The notes under the pieces are model-generated. The model saw only the letters and a list, made by a program, of their open reading frames with translations, had not been told where the DNA came from and searched no databases. A stretch of 12,491 nucleotides of DNA, taken from assembly GCA_028875085.1 (NCBI GenBank), contig JAPPFU010000023.1, positions 1 through 12,491 on the forward strand, written 5' to 3'. The position numbers and the translations under genes were made by a program. Numbering within the stretch: position 1 is the stretch's first letter; the number at the start of each line of letters is the position of its first letter. Below are positions 6,275 to 12,491 of the stretch, in pieces. The stretch comes from Chloroflexota bacterium (lineage in GTDB: Bacteria; Chloroflexota; Dehalococcoidia; Lucifugimonadales; Australimonadaceae).

Positions 6275-7537
6275 GTGCGCGTCCTCGTGCTCGGCGGCGG
6301 CGGGCGGGAGCACGCCATCTTGTGGAAGTTGGCGCAGAGCCCCCGCACGCCCGAACTCTTCCAAGCCTCAGTCAACCGCGTCGCGCACCGACTCGCGCGC
6401 CACGTCAACATCGCGCCGGAGGACACGGCGCGCGTCGCCGACTTCGTCGAGCGCGAGGCCATCGACCTCGCCATCGTCGGCCCCGAGGCGCCGCTGATGG
6501 CGGGCGTTACGGACGCGCTGCGCGAGCGCGGCCATGCCGTGATGGGCCCCAGCCGCGAGGCGGCGCGCATCGAGTGGAGCAAGGCGTTCGCCAAGCGCGT
6601 TATGACGCAGGCGGGCGTGCCGACCGCGTACTCCGAGACCTTCACCGACCCTGCCGCGGCTAAGCAGTACGTCCGCAAGCGCGGCGCGCCCATCGTCGTC
6701 AAGGCCGACGGCCTCGCCGCCGGCAAGGGCGTTACGGTGGCCGCGACGGTGGACGAGGCGCTGGCCGCCATCGACGACGTTATGACCGCGCGCGTCTTCG
6801 GCGACGCGGGCGCGTCCGTCGTGATCGAGGACTGCCTCGAAGGCGAGGAGGTGAGCGTCTTCTGCTTCACCGACGGCGCGAGCGCGTCGCCCCTCATCGC
6901 CGCGCGCGACTACAAGCGCGTCTCCGACGGCGCCCAAGGCCCCAACACCGGCGGCATGGGCGGCTATAGTCCCCCGCCCTACTGGGACGCCGCCTTAGAG
7001 CAGCGCATACGCGAGACGTGCATCGAGCCGGTGCTCCGCCAACTCGCCGCCATAGGCATCCCATTCGCGGGCACGCTCTACGGCGGCCTGATGCTCACCG
7101 CCGACGGCCCCCAAGTCATCGAGTTCAACGCGCGCCTCGGCGACCCGGAGGCGCAACTTATCCTGCCACGCCTCGAGAACGACCTGCTCAACGTGGCAGA
7201 GGCCGTCGCGCGCGGCGGCGTAGGCGCGCTCGACCTGCGCTGGGCGCCGACGGCGACGGTCGGCGTAACCCTCGCCTCCGGCGGCTACCCCGGCGCCTAC
7301 CAAACGGGCAAGCCTATCGATGGTCTGGACGCGCTGCCCGACGGCGTAACCGCCTTCTACTCGGGTATCACGGAGAACTCCGCCGGCGCGCCCATCACCG
7401 ACGGGGGGCGCGTGGTGACGCTCGTCGGCCACGCCGCGACGCACGCGGAGGCGCGCCGCCTAGCCTACGAGGCGGCGGCGCAGGTGCGCTTCGACGGCGC
7501 CCACTACCGCCGCGACATCGCCGCCTTCACGGACTAG
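6275..7537 (+). CDS. purD: Phosphoribosylamine-glycine ligase (GAR synthetase)
   Basis: This cytosolic ATP-grasp enzyme joins phosphoribosylamine and glycine in the second step of de novo purine synthesis. The 420 aa are normal. What is seen: VLVLGGGGREHAI (3-15), IVGPEAPL (67-74), VVKADGLAAGKGV (141-153) for ATP binding, QGPNTGGMGGYSP (221-233), and VIEFNARLGDPE (281-292) carrying the metal-binding Glu and Asn. The usual PGNxGTA stretch near residues 32-38 reads SVNRVAH, without any length change. The start is GTG 6275, giving the standard MRVLVLG N-terminus, with GGAG about 10 nt upstream. The gene lies 19 nt after guaA and is presumably co-transcribed. No strong terminator follows directly, but a double-hairpin repeat begins about 80 nt downstream and has T5 at 7684-7688. 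Confidence 0.95.
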   Translation: MRVLVLGGGGREHAILWKLAQSPRTPELFQASVNRVAHRLARHVNIAPEDTARVADFVEREAIDLAIVGPEAPLMAGVTDALRERGHAVMGPSREAARIEWSKAFAKRVMTQAGVPTAYSETFTDPAAAKQYVRKRGAPIVVKADGLAAGKGVTVAATVDEALAAIDDVMTARVFGDAGASVVIEDCLEGEEVSVFCFTDGASASPLIAARDYKRVSDGAQGPNTGGMGGYSPPPYWDAALEQRIRETCIEPVLRQLAAIGIPFAGTLYGGLMLTADGPQVIEFNARLGDPEAQLILPRLENDLLNVAEAVARGGVGALDLRWAPTATVGVTLASGGYPGAYQTGKPIDGLDALPDGVTAFYSGITENSAGAPITDGGRVVTLVGHAATHAEARRLAYEAAAQVRFDGAHYRRDIAAFTD

Positions 7538-8746
7538 CAGCCGCTGCCCTACCCGGCCTTGAATCGAGGCGAGGCTCCTGCTTGGGCAAACCACTGCGTA
7601 ATCCCGCGCCTCTTCCCGCGGGGTGCGCCGAGGGGCGGCCAGCCTCTCGGCTGGGGCGTAGGGGTATCCCCCACAAGAAACCCTTTTTATCTCTTCGGGG
7701 GTGGAGGCGGGGGATAGGTGCGCAACGCCTTCCCCTCGCAGTAATGGCGTAGGGGCGCCCGGCCGGGGGCCCCCCCCCCCCCCCCCGGCCGAAGCGGGGA
7801 TGACCAAGCGCGGCAGCAGCGCCAGTTGTTTGTGACGCGCCACGCCGCGGGGGAAGAGGAAGCAGTAGAGGCGCTCGACGCCCTCGCTCCGCAACTGGCC
7901 CATGCGCTCGACGACGGAGGCGGGCGTTCCCGCGATGGCCAGGTGGCCGACCAGCTCCTTGGCAGCGGCCGGGTCTACCGCGGCGGGGTCCGACTCCTCG
8001 GGGACGGAGAGGCCGACGGCTTGGAGGCCATCGTTGAAGAAGCCCATCTTGAGCCACGTGAACACCACCGGCCAGACGCGCGCGTGCGCGGCCTCGGAGT
8101 CGTCGTCGATGGAGACGGCGGCGTTGTGGGTTACGGGGATGGACGCCGGGTCGCGTCCAGCGACTGCCGCGCCCTCCGCGATGCGCTTGGCCGACTGCGC
8201 GCGGAAGGGCGCGCTGATGCCCGCGAGCAGCATCGCCTCGTCGCCCAACTCGCCCGCCGTGCGCAGCGCGCGAGGGCCGCTGGCCGTGACCATCAAGGGC
8301 GTCCGAGGCTTGGCCGGGTTCTCGATGTGGCCGTTGGGGTTCGTGCCGAAGGGCACCATCTCGCCATCTAGAAGCGCCCGGATGCGCTGCAGCGCGTCGC
8401 GGAAGGCGTCCACCGTCGCCGGCTTGGTGCCAAGGTTCACGATCACGCTGTCGCCGGTGCCGATGCCCATCTTGGTGCGCCCGGGGTAGAGCTCCGCGAG
8501 CGTGTTCGCCACCACTGCCAAGTGGAAGGGGTGGCGCGACTTGGGGTTGGTCACCGCCGTGTAGAGCGAGATGGCGCTCGTTCGCGCCCCGGCGAGGCCG
8601 AGGATGACGTAGGCGTCCTTGCCGTCCTCCACGTGGTCAGCGACGCCCGTTCCGGCGAAGCCGAGTTGCTCCGCCTGGACGATGGCATCGATCTGGTCGG
8701 CGATGGAGCCGCCGGGGCCGGTGGCGAGGTGCAGTTCGAAGGGCAT
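7460..8746 (-). CDS. LLM-class (probably F420-dependent) oxidoreductase; C-terminus doubtful
   Basis: This is a luciferase-like monooxygenase-fold protein, closest by eye to the F420-dependent methylene-tetrahydromethanopterin reductase (Mer)-like branch. What is seen: MPFELHLATGPGGSIADQ, GVADHVEDGKDAYVILGLAG (34-53), AVTNPKSRHP (64-73), ELYPGRTKMGIGTGDS (85-100), LMVTASGPRALRTAGELGDE (151-170), and a conserved ending near FPRGVARHKQLALLPRL (298-314). The substrate is unknown. The start is ATG 8746, 1 nt after the TRAP stop, with AAGGAG 9 nt upstream. The uninterrupted frame is 428 aa, but only about 315 residues look like the family. After about position 7800 it runs through a G17 tract, the double-hairpin repeat and 78 nt antisense to purD. 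The real or ancestral stop probably lay near 7795-7805, and the tail is not supported as protein. Confidence 0.82.
   Translation of the reverse strand: MPFELHLATGPGGSIADQIDAIVQAEQLGFAGTGVADHVEDGKDAYVILGLAGARTSAISLYTAVTNPKSRHPFHLAVVANTLAELYPGRTKMGIGTGDSVIVNLGTKPATVDAFRDALQRIRALLDGEMVPFGTNPNGHIENPAKPRTPLMVTASGPRALRTAGELGDEAMLLAGISAPFRAQSAKRIAEGAAVAGRDPASIPVTHNAAVSIDDDSEAAHARVWPVVFTWLKMGFFNDGLQAVGLSVPEESDPAAVDPAAAKELVGHLAIAGTPASVVERMGQLRSEGVERLYCFLFPRGVARHKQLALLPRLVIPASAGGGGGGPRPGAPTPLLRGEGVAHLSPASTPEEIKRVSCGGYPYAPAERLAAPRRTPREEARDYAVVCPSRSLASIQGRVGQRLLVREGGDVAAVVGAVEAHLRRRLVG
7619..7717. repeat. Dispersed double-hairpin repeat, copy 1
   Basis: This stretch aligns with 12394-12491 at clearly recognisable identity over about 95 nt with only small indels. 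It contains two hairpins. The first is 7627-7651, a 10-bp stem GCCGAGGGGC/GCCTCTCGGC with one G-T pair and loop GGCCA. The second is 7658-7674, GTAGGGG/CCCCCAC with one mismatch and a TAT loop. AACCCTTTTTAT follows, then a G-rich part ending near GGATAG. Its position after purD suggests it may also work as a terminator. It is a REP-like intergenic element, and no protein-coding role is evident. Confidence 0.8.
7765..7786. repeat. Homopolymer G5-C17 tract within GGCC arms
   Basis: Five G (7765-7769) are followed by seventeen C (7770-7786), flanked by GGCC on both sides so that GGCCGGGGG can pair with CCCCCGGCC. On the minus strand it is a G17 run inside the open frame of the LLM oxidoreductase, just after its conserved domain. 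Runs of this length are prone both to replication slippage and to sequencing or assembly error. Confidence 0.9.
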
Positions 8747-8747
8747 G

Positions 8748-10937
8748 TCAACTGTCTCCTTGGGCGGTCGGGGTTGGTTCGAGCGTTGCCTGGGACGCGG
8801 GGCGCAGCCTGCCGTAGATGATAGCCGCCCCGGCGAGCGCGATGGTGAGCAACGGGGCGATGAGCAGCGCCGCCTCGTTGCTGCGCAGCAGCGCATAGAA
8901 GGACACCCCACCCACCACGTAGAAGGCGGCGCGGCCAACGGGCGGCAGCAGCGCGCCCACCCAGCCGCCGCTCGCCATCTGTATGCCGATGAGCACAATC
9001 GCCAGCGACAAGATGACGGGCAGCGTCGCCAAGCCGTTGTCGGGGATGTTTTGCAGCAGCAGCAGGTCGTCCGGCGCCAGCAGCAGCACGATGGGGAAGA
9101 CGTAGAAGGGCCACGCCATCTTCACCAGTTGCCACGACACCTTGCCGTAGGTCGTCCCGGCGAGCGCCGCCGCCACCAACGCGCTCCCCGCCACCGGCGG
9201 CACGATCAGGCTCAGCGAGCCCATGTAGAACGCCACGAAGTGCGATGCGCGCACGTCTACGCCCATGCCCGCGAGGATGGGCACGAAGGTAACCGTAACC
9301 AGGAAGTAGATGGCGAGGTTGGGCAGTCCGGCGGCCATGATGACCGACAGCACGATGAGCAGCGCGCCAGCCAGCGCCACGCTGCCCCCGCTGAGATCCT
9401 CGACGATGCCGCCGAAGCGCGTCCCCACCCCCGTGTGCCCAATGGTGTCGGCGAGGATGGTTACGATGACCAGCACCACCGACACGGCGCTCGCATAGAA
9501 GGCCGCGTTCTTCATCCCGCTCGACCAGGCCGACCAGCGCGTCTCCACGCGCAGAATCACGCCCAGCATCAGCGTCGCCATCAGCGCGGCGGGAACCGCC
9601 GTCCGCAGCGTGAATCCCTCCAGCACCAGGGCGATGATGATGCCCACCGGCACGGCGGCGATGGCCGCCGAGCGCACGTACATCCCCATCGGACTGCGCG
9701 TGAGGAGCGCCAGCGCCACGGAAGCCGCGACGCCGCCCAAGACCATGGCGAAGGCGGACATCAGCACGGGAAACGCGCCGTCGCCGAAGAGCAACCAAGG
9801 AAAGATGCGGATGGTGGTCAGGTTCAGCAGCAGCAGCAACAGCGGAACGAAGACGAACAGCGCGCCCCGGACGTAGGGCCACGCTTCCCGGTCCGCCTGC
9901 GGCTGCGCTGCCTGCTCCTCCGCCGTCGCCTCCACTCGCTTGATGCGGTGGGCGTTGCGCTTGGCGTGGCCGATGATGTACGCCGCCGTCCCGATGTACC
10001 ACATCGCCGCCGGCACGATGGCCATGCGGATCACCTCGAGGTAGCTGATGCCCAAGAGGTTCGCCATGACGAAAGCGACGATGCCCAGGATGGGCGGCGT
10101 GATGGTGGACGCATTCGAGGCGACGCCCTCGATGCCCCCAGCCTCTTCCGGCATGTAGCCGCCCCGCACCATCGCCGGGATGGTGATGGGCCCGGTGATC
10201 GCCACGTTGTTCGGGCCTGCCCCAACGAACGACCCCGCGATGCCGGACGCAATCAACGCGCCCATCGCCGGGCCGCCCACCAGGCGGCGCGAGAAGGCGC
10301 GCGCCATGCCCACGACCACCAGGCTCGCGCCCGCCGCCGCCAGCAGGATGCCCCAGAAGATGAGCAGCCACAGAAAACGCGAGGCCTGGTCGACGACGGC
10401 GGTGTGTTGCTTCTGCACCGTGCGCGTCAGCACCTCCCATGCCTCGAAGTGCGCCCCCCGCAGGAAGCCCGGCATGAACCCCGCCGTGAAGTGGTAGGTG
10501 ATGAAGATGACACCCAGAATCGGGAAGACCCATCCGAAGTACATGTAGGAGACACCCAGCACCGCAAGGAAGATGAGCATCCCCAGGATGATGTCCGGCC
10601 AGGTACCGAAGCGCGGGCGAAGGAAGAAGTCCTCCGCGCCCTGGAAGAAGTAATACTCGGCGATGGCCACGCCGACCATCAACAGCACGGCCACCGCCCA
10701 ACGGGGCGTCGTGCGCTTGCGCATCATGAAGCCCAGCAGACCGATCCAGATGGCGAAGGCGAGATGCGCGTTCTGGTACGCCTGCACCGGCGGATCCCAG
10801 CGGAACTGGCCGAGGCCCATCGCCAGCATCGCCGCTAGCGAGAACCAGAACACCCCCGTCACCACGGCGTCGAGGCGGTCGGGCTTCCTTTCCTCTTGCG
10901 GGCCCCTGTCTGTCGCCAAGCCAATCTCCCGCGCCAA
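8748..10937 (-). CDS. Fused TRAP transporter permease (DctQ-DctM, 4TM/12TM type)
   Basis: This large hydrophobic inner-membrane protein of 729 aa has many predicted transmembrane stretches, for example near 24-42, 59-72, 80-97, 115-150 and 188-211. Such proteins import organic solutes with a sodium or proton gradient and a periplasmic binding protein (often TAXI type). The DctM-like signature appears as MGALIASGIAGSFVGAG (225-241) followed by NNVAITGPITIPAMVRGGY and then ASTITPPILGIVAFVMA (276-292). A second DctM-like block appears as GLPNLAIYFLVTVTFVPILA. The usual SxAN is GPNN and the usual GGQ-MPP is STITPP, so it is a divergent member. No binding-protein gene is in the window. The start is TTG 10937, chosen because GGGAGG lies 6 nt upstream and the next in-frame Met is at residue 37, inside the first helix. 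The LLM gene follows after 1 nt. Confidence 0.9.
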   Translation of the reverse strand: MAREIGLATDRGPQEERKPDRLDAVVTGVFWFSLAAMLAMGLGQFRWDPPVQAYQNAHLAFAIWIGLLGFMMRKRTTPRWAVAVLLMVGVAIAEYYFFQGAEDFFLRPRFGTWPDIILGMLIFLAVLGVSYMYFGWVFPILGVIFITYHFTAGFMPGFLRGAHFEAWEVLTRTVQKQHTAVVDQASRFLWLLIFWGILLAAAGASLVVVGMARAFSRRLVGGPAMGALIASGIAGSFVGAGPNNVAITGPITIPAMVRGGYMPEEAGGIEGVASNASTITPPILGIVAFVMANLLGISYLEVIRMAIVPAAMWYIGTAAYIIGHAKRNAHRIKRVEATAEEQAAQPQADREAWPYVRGALFVFVPLLLLLLNLTTIRIFPWLLFGDGAFPVLMSAFAMVLGGVAASVALALLTRSPMGMYVRSAAIAAVPVGIIIALVLEGFTLRTAVPAALMATLMLGVILRVETRWSAWSSGMKNAAFYASAVSVVLVIVTILADTIGHTGVGTRFGGIVEDLSGGSVALAGALLIVLSVIMAAGLPNLAIYFLVTVTFVPILAGMGVDVRASHFVAFYMGSLSLIVPPVAGSALVAAALAGTTYGKVSWQLVKMAWPFYVFPIVLLLAPDDLLLLQNIPDNGLATLPVILSLAIVLIGIQMASGGWVGALLPPVGRAAFYVVGGVSFYALLRSNEAALLIAPLLTIALAGAAIIYGRLRPASQATLEPTPTAQGDS
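8756..8761 (-). promoter_or_regulatory. Shine-Dalgarno for the LLM oxidoreductase, inside the TRAP gene end
   Basis: AAGGAG on the minus strand lies 9 nt before ATG 8746 and within the last codons of the TRAP permease. It fixes the start at 8746 rather than the longer open frame reaching 8998. Confidence 0.8.
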
Positions 10938-10943
10938 GCGCAG

Positions 10944-10949
10944 CCTCCC
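10944..10949 (-). promoter_or_regulatory. Strong Shine-Dalgarno deciding a TTG start
   Basis: GGGAGG on the minus strand lies 6 nt before TTG 10937. It is the best evidence that the TRAP permease initiates at TTG. Confidence 0.75.
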
Positions 10950-10963
10950 GGCTAGCAGGCGGC

Positions 10964-10969
10964 ATTATA
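10964..10969 (-). promoter_or_regulatory. Perfect -10 box of the TRAP-LLM operon
   Basis: TATAAT on the minus strand is a full consensus match. The implied transcription start is near 10957, giving a 20-nt leader that contains the GGGAGG SD. The best -35 candidate, TTCGCG with an 18-nt spacer, is weak. Confidence 0.6.
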
Positions 10970-11010
10970 AGCAGCGCGGCGCGCCTCCGCGAATGAGACC
11001 CCTCTACCGT

Positions 11011-11036
11011 TCGCCCTGAGGGAACTCGAAGGGCGA
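11011..11036. repeat. REP-like hairpin between the MFS and TRAP genes
   Basis: TCGCCCT (11011-11017) pairs with AGGGCGA (11030-11036). Inside it GAG pairs with CTC around a GGAA loop, with a two-base GA bulge. It resembles the CCGTTCGCCCTGAG...GAAGGGC family of short palindromes scattered in many GC-rich genomes. It begins 8 nt after the MFS stop in the direction of transcription. It has no following T-run, so a terminator role is possible but not shown. Confidence 0.6.
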
Positions 11037-11044
11037 GGTAGCGC

Positions 11045-12331
11045 TCACGCCGCAGCCATCGCGGCTTCCCTGCCCTCTTGCGTGGCGACGTTGAGGCGGC
11101 GCAGGCGAGCGCTCAGCGCCCATGCCGCGCCCGCGTTCAGGAACACCACGCCGCCGCCCAGCGCCAACGCCAGCGGCGCACCGATGAGCCCCGCGATGAA
11201 GTTCAGCCCCGCCGCGCCGATGGTCGGCAGTATCCACGACAGTCCCCACAGGCTCATCACGCGCCCCCTAAGCTCGTCGGGGACGAGCGTCTGCATCGTC
11301 ACCTCGACGGCCATCATGAACGCCAGAGACCCCCCGCCGATGAGCACTTGGAGCGCCGCGCCCGCCCAGAGATTAGTGGTGAAGGCGAACGCCGTCAGCG
11401 ACGCGCCGAACAGCATCCCCTGGAGCGCCATCGCCTTGCCCGTCGGCACGCGCCGCAGCACAGCGGGCGTGGTCAGCACCGCGATGAACGAACCCGCGCC
11501 TCCGCTCGCCCACAGCAACGACAACCCCGACGGCCCCGTCTCCAGCACCTCGCCCGCGAACACCGGCAGCACGAAGATGTAGCCCAGCCCCGACAACGAA
11601 CTGACGTAGGTCATGCCGATGACGATGCGGAAGAGGGGCTGGCGGCGCACGTAGCCCAGCCCCTCGGCCAGGTTGCGCAGCACGCTCGCCCGGCCGGCCA
11701 CGTTGCCCGGCGCGGCGGAGACGCGCAGGATGAGCGTGGACATCACCAGAAAGGTCGCGGCACTGAGCGCAAAGGCAGGGCCGGCGCCTTGGTTCGGCCC
11801 CGCTCCCGCGTAGGCCACCACTGCCCCGCCGATCGCCGGCGCGATAGGCCGTGCGAACTGCCACGTCATCGCGTTCAGCGGAACCGCTTGCGACAGCAGC
11901 GAGCGGTCAGGCAACAGGCGCGGGTAGAGCACCTGGCGGCTCGGCTGGTCGAACGACTGCGCTACGCCTGTCAGAAACGCCGCCAGCAGCAGATGCCACG
12001 GCTCCACCCTGCCCACGATGGTCAGCGCCGCCAGTCCCGCGACTACCGCCGCCGCGAACGCCTGCGCCCCCGCGATGACGCGCCGCTGATCGAGCCGGTC
12101 GGCGAACACGCCGCCGAACAGCGCCACCAGCAACTGCGGCAGGCCCAGGAATAGCGTTACGGAGCCGACGAAGGCGGGCGATTCGGTCAAGTGGAAAGAC
12201 AGCCAGCCGATGGTGAACCACAACATCTGCTGCCCCACCACCTGTGAAAGCAAGCCCGCCCAGTACAGACGGAAGTCGCGGTGGCGCAGCACGGCGAAGA
12301 GGCGGAACTGCGCGGCAACGGCGGCAAACAT
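11045..12331 (-). CDS. MFS transporter, MFS_3 / EntS-like exporter family
   Basis: This 428-aa inner-membrane protein has about 11-12 hydrophobic segments and resembles the MFS_3 group (EntS-like and macrolide efflux-type exporters). What is seen: the N-terminal HRDFRLYWAGLLSQVVGQQM (17-36), the loop 2-3 MFS motif A as GGVFADRLDQRRVI (73-86), and SFDQPSRQVLYPRLLP (126-141), which is the family's usual helix 4-5 signature. A C-terminal-half block PDELRGRVMSLWGL resembles the second-half repeat of motif A. It probably uses the proton-motive force to export a small molecule, with substrate unknown. The ATG at 12331 has no SD. A -10-like box lies 9-11 nt upstream, suggesting a leaderless mRNA. 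It stands alone between a REP-like hairpin and repeat copy 2. Confidence 0.92.
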   Translation of the reverse strand: MFAAVAAQFRLFAVLRHRDFRLYWAGLLSQVVGQQMLWFTIGWLSFHLTESPAFVGSVTLFLGLPQLLVALFGGVFADRLDQRRVIAGAQAFAAAVVAGLAALTIVGRVEPWHLLLAAFLTGVAQSFDQPSRQVLYPRLLPDRSLLSQAVPLNAMTWQFARPIAPAIGGAVVAYAGAGPNQGAGPAFALSAATFLVMSTLILRVSAAPGNVAGRASVLRNLAEGLGYVRRQPLFRIVIGMTYVSSLSGLGYIFVLPVFAGEVLETGPSGLSLLWASGGAGSFIAVLTTPAVLRRVPTGKAMALQGMLFGASLTAFAFTTNLWAGAALQVLIGGGSLAFMMAVEVTMQTLVPDELRGRVMSLWGLSWILPTIGAAGLNFIAGLIGAPLALALGGGVVFLNAGAAWALSARLRRLNVATQEGREAAMAAA

Positions 12332-12340
12332 CAGGCGCGT

Positions 12341-12348
12341 AGTCTATA
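12341..12348 (-). promoter_or_regulatory. Possible -10 region for the MFS gene
   Basis: The minus strand reads TATAGACT, containing two overlapping 4/6 matches, TATAGA and TAGACT. They end 11 or 9 nt before ATG 12331, giving a leader of about 2-5 nt. No SD is present. A TAAAGG about 17 nt upstream of TATAGA is a poor -35. Confidence 0.4.
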
Positions 12349-12393
12349 CGCGGCGCCACGCGCTCCCTTTACACCATCCCTGCGAGAATCTCA

Positions 12394-12491
12394 CGGGGTA
12401 TGCCGAGGGGCGGTCAGCCCCTCGGCTGGGGGCGTGGGGGTATACCCCACAAAAGGTTTCTCTATCTTCTTGGGGATGGAGGCGGGAATAC
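12394..12491. repeat. Dispersed double-hairpin repeat, copy 2 (runs to window edge)
   Basis: This is the second copy of the element at 7619-7717, in the same orientation. Hairpin one (12402-12426) is a perfect 10-bp stem GCCGAGGGGC/GCCCCTCGGC with loop GGTCA. Hairpin two (12434-12450) is GTGGGG/CCCCAC around GTATA. A linker with TTTCTCTATCTTCTTGGGG and GGAGGCGGGAATAC follows and matches the end of copy 1. Differences between the copies mostly keep pairing in the first stem. Sequence beyond 12491 may belong to the repeat. Confidence 0.8.

Noticed and set aside
4579..6897. A 772-codon minus-strand open frame over guaA and purD.
   Set aside because: It spans two unmistakable genes on the other strand, and its sequence shows no family signature.
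7538..7618. A terminator hairpin directly after purD (GCCT/AGGC near 7555-7570).
   Set aside because: The stem is only 4 bp and no T-run follows. The repeat further downstream is a better candidate.
7619..7717. A CRISPR array or an insertion-sequence end formed by the repeats.
   Set aside because: Only two copies lie 4.8 kb apart, there are no regular spacers, and no transposase gene is nearby.
8747..8998. A longer N-terminus for the LLM oxidoreductase.
   Set aside because: It lies inside the TRAP gene. ATG 8746 has a proper SD and gives the family N-terminus.
8619..10838. A 739-codon plus-strand open frame antisense to the TRAP gene.
   Set aside because: Composition is His/Arg/Gln-rich without any recognisable domain. 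Long antisense frames are expected in such GC-rich coding DNA.
8551..10965. An 804-codon open frame on the minus strand.
   Set aside because: It is the TRAP permease read in another frame: Arg/Gly/His-rich, no domains, while the 729-aa frame has clear membrane segments and motifs.

Overview
The window is GC-rich chromosomal DNA of about 70% G+C by eye. It encodes nine protein genes: seven on the minus strand and two (guaA, purD) on the plus strand. Most are housekeeping or ordinary transport genes. I saw no tRNA, rRNA, CRISPR array, transposase or phage gene. An archaeal-type phosphoglycerate mutase, an LLM-class (probably F420-dependent) oxidoreductase and a fused TRAP permease in high-GC DNA suggest an uncultivated Chloroflexota lineage (SAR202/Dehalococcoidia-like). 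That placement is inference, because no marker gene is present.

Positions 1-4501 (minus strand) form a tight five-gene cluster in the order tsaC-like > polyprenyl synthetase family > pgk > apgM > DUF1445/D-glutamate cyclase-like (cut by the window edge). Spacings are a 4-nt GTGA overlap, then 7, 9 and 10 nt. Pgk and ApgM perform consecutive glycolytic steps. The last two junctions share the 10-mer TAGGAGCGCT, in which the upstream stop codon is part of the next gene's Shine-Dalgarno.

Positions 4502-4584 are a compact divergent promoter region. Positions 4585-7537 (plus strand) hold guaA and purD, two purine-biosynthesis genes 19 nt apart. GuaA carries an N-terminal extension of about 46 residues, and PurD has an altered PGNxG motif.

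Positions 7538-7800 hold a structured repeat (two hairpins) and a run of 17 C. The repeat recurs at the right edge of the window (12394-12491). The LLM oxidoreductase frame on the minus strand reads through the C-run and the repeat into the antisense of purD, so its C-terminus is doubtful.

Positions 7460-10937 (minus strand) are a two-gene unit: a fused TRAP permease (TTG start, strong SD, perfect TATAAT) followed by the LLM oxidoreductase. A REP-like hairpin separates it from an MFS exporter gene (11045-12331).

The clearest system-level pattern concerns translation initiation. Three transcription-unit-leading genes (tsaC, guaA, MFS) lack a Shine-Dalgarno and have a -10-like box 9-15 nt before the start, as in leaderless transcripts. 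Internal genes and the TRAP gene have Shine-Dalgarno sites. I found no convincing new defence or biosynthetic system. The best leads are the polyprenyl synthetase homologue with a degenerate first Asp-rich motif, the C-run at the LLM C-terminus and the dispersed double-hairpin repeat.
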